Source of the DNA: Achromobacter sp.
Lineage (GTDB): Bacteria; Pseudomonadota; Gammaproteobacteria; Burkholderiales; Burkholderiaceae_B
Reading direction: 5' to 3'
Assembly: GCA_003454835.1 (NCBI GenBank)
Contig: DMTA01000086.1
Span: 1 to 10,793, forward strand
Length of the DNA: 10,793 bases
The notes beneath the pieces are model-generated. The model worked only from the letters and a program-made list of their open reading frames with translations. It searched no databases and was not told the origin of the DNA. Below, piece by piece: positions 6,524-10,793 of the stretch. Both the position numbers and the translations under genes were made by a program. How positions within the stretch are numbered: position 1 is the stretch's first letter; every line of letters starts with the position of its first letter.

Positions 6524-7849
6524 ATGCACGCAATGCGCACAGCCCTTGCCGGGGCGCTGCTGGCCGTTTGCGCGGCGCCGGCCCTGGCCGGCACCGTCAC
6601 GGTGATCACGTCGTTCCCCAAGGACCTGACCCAGGCCTACAAGACCGCCTTCGAGAAAGCCAATCCCGGCATCACGCTGGAAATTCTGAACAAGAACACG
6701 GTGTCGGGGATCGCCTTCGTGCGGGAGACACCAGCGGGTCAGCGCCCCGAGGTCTTCTGGGCGAGTGCGCCCGATGCGTTCGAGGTGTTGGGACGCGACA
6801 AGCTGCTGGCCAAGTCAGCCGACATCGCGAACAAGGATGTGCCGGACAAGATCGGCAGCTATCCCATCAATGATCCGGGCGGCATGTATCTGGGCCAGGC
6901 GCTGGCGGGCTACGGCATCATCTACAACACCCGGTACATCGCGGCGCACAAGATCCCGGCGCCCGTTGAGTGGAAGGACCTGCTGTCGCCCAAGTGGTTC
7001 GGCCACGTGGGCATCACGTCGCCCTCGCGCTCGGGCACGATGCACCTGACCGTGGAAACCATCCTGCAAGGCGAAGGCTGGGATGACGGCTGGAATACGC
7101 TCCTGCGCATGTCGGGCAACAGCAGCGCCGTCACCGAGCGCTCGTTCGGCGTGCCCGACGGCGTGAACAACGGCCAGTTCGGCGCCGGGCCGGTCATCGA
7201 CTTCTTCGGGCTGTCGAGCAAGTACTCCAAGTTCCCCGTTGAGTTCGTCTATCCGTCCGAGACCGCCATCGTCCCGGCGAACATCGCGCTGATCGAGGGC
7301 GCCAAGAACACCGAGGAAGGCAAGAAATTCATCGCCTTCACGCTGAGCCAGGCGGGCCAGGAGCTGCTGCTGGAGCCGAAGATCTCGCGGTTGCCGGTGC
7401 TGCCCTATTCCGCGCTGGCCGGCAAGATTCCGCCCGGCTATCCCGACCCGGCGGAAATCGCCAAGCGCAGCAAGGTTCATTTCGACGCTGACCTGTCGCA
7501 GTCGCGCTACTACGTCGTGCAATCGCTGTACGACCAGACCGTCACGTTCCGGCTGAAGGAATTGCAGGCGGCCACCAAGGCGATCTACGAGGCCGAGGCC
7601 AAGCTGGGCGACAAGGCCAAGAGCGGCAAGGCAGCCGAATTGCTGGGAGAGGCACGCAAGCTGGCCTGGGCGCCGCTGGTCGACAGCAAGAAGGCGGCCG
7701 ACCCCGCGTTCCTGGCCATCTTCGCCGGCAACAAGAAGGACGCGGCCGTCAACCAGCAGATCACGCAGCTTGAAGGCGAGTGGAACGGCCGCGCGCGCGC
7801 CAACTACGAAGAAGCCGTCAAGCTGGCACGGCAGGCCGCCGCGCTCTGA
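6524..7849 (+). CDS. ABC transporter periplasmic substrate-binding protein with long C-terminal extension
   Basis: The secreted binding protein that delivers substrate to the permease encoded next. The product is 441 aa. A signal peptide MHAMRTALAGALLAVCAAPALA is cleaved after A22; the mature protein begins GTVTVITSFPKDL, typical of family-1/6 solute-binding proteins (AfuA/FbpA type). Further family signs are the GYGIIYN segment (129-135) and SETAIVPANIALIEGAKN (245-262), ahead of FIAFTLSQAGQELL. No adjacent Tyr-Tyr pair is seen where FbpA binds iron, so ferric iron is doubtful; phosphorylated sugars, phosphoglycerate or phosphonates are alternatives by family. Residues ~345-441 are an Ala/Lys-rich helical extension, making it about 100 aa longer than FbpA or AfuA. 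The ATG at 6524 has GGAGA six bases upstream; the open frame reaches a TTG at 6461, rejected because it would bury the signal peptide. Confidence 0.9.
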   Translation: MHAMRTALAGALLAVCAAPALAGTVTVITSFPKDLTQAYKTAFEKANPGITLEILNKNTVSGIAFVRETPAGQRPEVFWASAPDAFEVLGRDKLLAKSADIANKDVPDKIGSYPINDPGGMYLGQALAGYGIIYNTRYIAAHKIPAPVEWKDLLSPKWFGHVGITSPSRSGTMHLTVETILQGEGWDDGWNTLLRMSGNSSAVTERSFGVPDGVNNGQFGAGPVIDFFGLSSKYSKFPVEFVYPSETAIVPANIALIEGAKNTEEGKKFIAFTLSQAGQELLLEPKISRLPVLPYSALAGKIPPGYPDPAEIAKRSKVHFDADLSQSRYYVVQSLYDQTVTFRLKELQAATKAIYEAEAKLGDKAKSGKAAELLGEARKLAWAPLVDSKKAADPAFLAIFAGNKKDAAVNQQITQLEGEWNGRARANYEEAVKLARQAAAL

Positions 7850-7873
7850 TCGTCTGAATGCGCTGAACACGGC

Positions 7874-7897
7874 CGGCGGGCTTGCCCCCGCCCGCCG
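7874..7897 (+). repeat. Intergenic hairpin between binding-protein and permease genes
   Basis: CGGCGGGC (7874-7881) and GCCCGCCG (7890-7897) form a perfect 8-bp GC stem with an 8-nt loop, 25 bases after the binding-protein stop. No T-run follows, so read-through into the permease is expected. Such hairpins often stabilise the binding-protein message so that it is made in excess over the membrane parts. Confidence 0.7.
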
Positions 7898-7939
7898 TGG
7901 ATCGCGCCTGTCTTCTGGCAACGATTTTCGGAACTCTCG

Positions 7940-9648
7940 ATGAATCATTCGAGCCATTCGCGCCTGCCCGCCGGCCCCGTCCTGGTGGCGCTGCTGGTGT
8001 TCGGCTTTCTGCTGCTTTTCCTGGCCGTCCCGGTGGGTACGGTCTTTCACAGCGCCTTCGTCAATGCCGACGGCAGCTTCACCACCGGTCACTTCGGCGC
8101 CTTCTTCAATCAGCCGTTGATGCGGGAAGCGTTCTTCAACAGCCTGTACGTGGCGGGCTGGTCGGCGCTGATCGCGTCCCTGATCGCAGTGCCGCTGGCG
8201 TACTTCACGGTGCGCTTCGATTTTCGTGGCGCCTTGCTGATCCAGACGCTGGGCGTGCTGCCGCTCATCATGCCGCCCTTCGTGGGCGCGGTGGCCATGC
8301 AGCTGATCTTTGGCCGATCCGGCAGTGTGAACCTGCTGCTCAATGACTGGTTCGGCTTCACGATTCCGTTCATGGAAGGGCTGAATGGCGTCATTTTCGT
8401 GGAAGCCATCCACTATTTCCCGTTCATCCTGATGAACCTTGTCGTAGCCCTGCGCAACATCGACGGCGCCATGGAAGAAGCGGCCTTCAACCTGGGTTCA
8501 CGCGGGTTCCGGCTGTTCCGCCGCGTGATCTTTCCGCTCGCCCTGCCCGGCTACGTGGCGGGCGCGTCGCTGGTGTTCGTGAAGGTGTTCGACGACCTGG
8601 GCACGCCCCTGGTGCTGGGCACGACCAACATGCTGGCGCCGCAAGCGTACCTGCGCATTACGCAGGTGGGGCTGGAGGATCCGCTGGGCTATGTGATCAG
8701 CGTGATCATGGTGGGGTTTTCCATCCTGGCGCTGTGGCTGTCGGCGCGTGTGCTCAAGGGCCGCGACTACTCCACGCTGCAAAAGGGCGGCAATTCCATC
8801 CAGAAGCGCAAGCTGGGTCCGATGGAAAGCGTGCTGGCCTATGGCTGGATCATCCTGGTGCTGCTGCTGGTGCTGTCGCCGCACATCGGCGTGCTGCTGC
8901 TGTCGCTGGCCAGCGTCTGGAGCTATGCGCCGCTGCCGGACGGGTACACGCTGGCCCACTACTCCGCCGTGTTCTCGGAATCGCAAGGCATGATCGCCAA
9001 CACGCTGCTGTATTGCGGCCTTGCCGCGGGTATCGACGTGATCCTGGGCACCGCGATCGCCTACCTGATGCTGCGCACCCGGCTGCCGGCGCGCCAATGG
9101 CTGGATTTTCTGGCTTCGGCGGCCTTGGCGATTCCGGGCATCGTGCTGGCTATCGGCTTTCTGCGCACCTTCCGCGGCATTGAACTACCTGGCACGGGCA
9201 CGATGCTGACGTCGTCGTGGATCATCATCATGCTCGCGTATTCCGTGCGGCGCCTGCCCTACGCGCTGCGTTCGTGCGTCGCGGCGTTGCAGCAGATCCA
9301 CGTGTCGCTAGAAGAGGCGGCCCAGTCGCTGGGCGCCACGCGCATGAGCACGATCCGACGCGTCGTGGTGCCGCTGATGGCGGGCGGCATGCTGGCCGGG
9401 TTCGTGACCAGCTTTGTGACCGCCGCCGTGGAACTGTCGGCCACCATCATGCTGGTGACCAAGGACAGCCAGGCGCCCATGAGCTACGGCATCTATCTGT
9501 ACATGCAGAGCGCGGCGGGCCGCGGACCGGGCGCCGCGCTTGGCGTCCTGGCTGTGGTCGCCGTGGGTATCGGCACTTACGTATCGCACCTGCTGGTGGA
9601 CCGCGCATCGAAGCGCCAGCAACCGGCGCGCAATGAAGGGGAATCCGC

Positions 9649-9652
<4 letters not shown>
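7940..9652 (+). CDS. ABC transporter permease, fused two-domain type
   Basis: Inner-membrane channel of the importer, with both transmembrane halves in one 570-aa chain. Each half carries the EAA loop that contacts the ATPase: EEAAFNLGSRGF with IFPLALPG at about 179-204, and EEAAQSLGATRM with VVPLMAGG at about 458-483. Each half has about six hydrophobic segments (first at 12-35, last at 530-550), with a linker around 275-295. This fused layout is that of FbpB/AfuB, ThiP and 2-aminoethylphosphonate permeases; a TOBE-type ATPase partner makes ThiP unlikely. The start ATG at 7940 has only a weak GGAA upstream, 90 bases after the binding-protein gene with a hairpin between. The stop overlaps the ATPase start by 4 bases (ATGA), so the two are translationally coupled. 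Confidence 0.93.
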
Positions 9653-10734
<1,082 letters not shown>

Positions 10735-10740
10735 GGGGCG

Positions 10741-10763
10741 GTAGCGCCGGGCCATGCCCGGCG
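10741..10763. repeat. GTAG-headed palindromic repeat (REP-like), first hairpin
   Basis: GTAG (10741-10744) is followed by CGCCGGGC, loop CAT and GCCCGGCG, a perfect 8-bp stem (10745-10752 with 10756-10763), six bases after the ATPase stop. A GTAG head on a GC-rich hairpin is the form of the abundant SMAG palindromes known from Stenotrophomonas maltophilia and related Xanthomonadaceae. It may also act as 3' end of the ATPase message. Confidence 0.75.
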
Positions 10764-10776
10764 TCATGGGGGGCGT

Positions 10777-10793
10777 GCGGACCAACGGTCCGC
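10777..10793. repeat. Second perfect hairpin at the window edge
   Basis: GCGGACC (10777-10783) and GGTCCGC (10787-10793) form a perfect 7-bp stem with loop AAC, ending on the last base of the window. Hairpins of this wording are common in Stenotrophomonas intergenic DNA, by my recollection of those genomes. No T-run can be seen because the window stops. Confidence 0.7.

Noticed and set aside
6815..8413. 532-codon minus-strand open frame across the binding-protein and permease genes
   Set aside because: It spans two real genes and their gap on the other strand, with Arg/Gln/His-rich shadow composition.

Overview
The window reads as a chromosome segment of a beta-proteobacterium of the Alcaligenaceae (Achromobacter/Bordetella type). 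The base composition is GC-rich, the FtsH, RlmE and GreA proteins are of the Burkholderiales type, and greA, yhbY, rlmE, ftsH and folP are neighbours, as is usual in that order. This assignment is by recognition, without a database search.

Left part (1-4061) is housekeeping. A 25-codon start of folP, ftsH and rlmE all lie on the minus strand. yhbY lies head-to-head with rlmE, with only 18 bp between the two start codons. greA lies on the minus strand and ends at a terminator placed just after yhbY. These genes serve folate synthesis, membrane proteolysis, 23S rRNA 2'-O-methylation, ribosome assembly and rescue of backtracked RNA polymerase. The 416-bp gap upstream of greA (4062-4477) holds no gene but carries two minus-strand terminators, a candidate promoter and several inverted repeats. 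The second terminator sits right in front of the greA ribosome binding site, which suggests leader attenuation.

Middle part (4478-6450) holds a RutG-like pyrimidine permease (minus) and, divergent from it, a small coiled-coil protein resembling FlxA with a possible sigma-28 promoter. After the latter comes a 27-bp tandem repeat of 2.4 copies.

Right part (6461-10734) is a three-gene ABC importer operon: a periplasmic binding protein with an unusually long helical C-terminus, a fused two-domain permease, and a TOBE-type ATPase whose start overlaps the permease stop by 4 nt. The family is that of ferric iron, phosphonate and phosphorylated-sugar importers; the substrate cannot be told from sequence.

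The most notable irregularity is at the right end. The ATPase looks like an AfuC/FbpC-type protein up to Walker B and like a UgpC/MalK-type protein after it. The bases after its stop are two perfect hairpins, the first headed by GTAG, in the style of the abundant palindromic repeats of Stenotrophomonas/Xanthomonas. This points to a recombination event or an assembly chimera at the conserved Walker B/D-loop. I see no convincing new defence, CRISPR or mobile system here.
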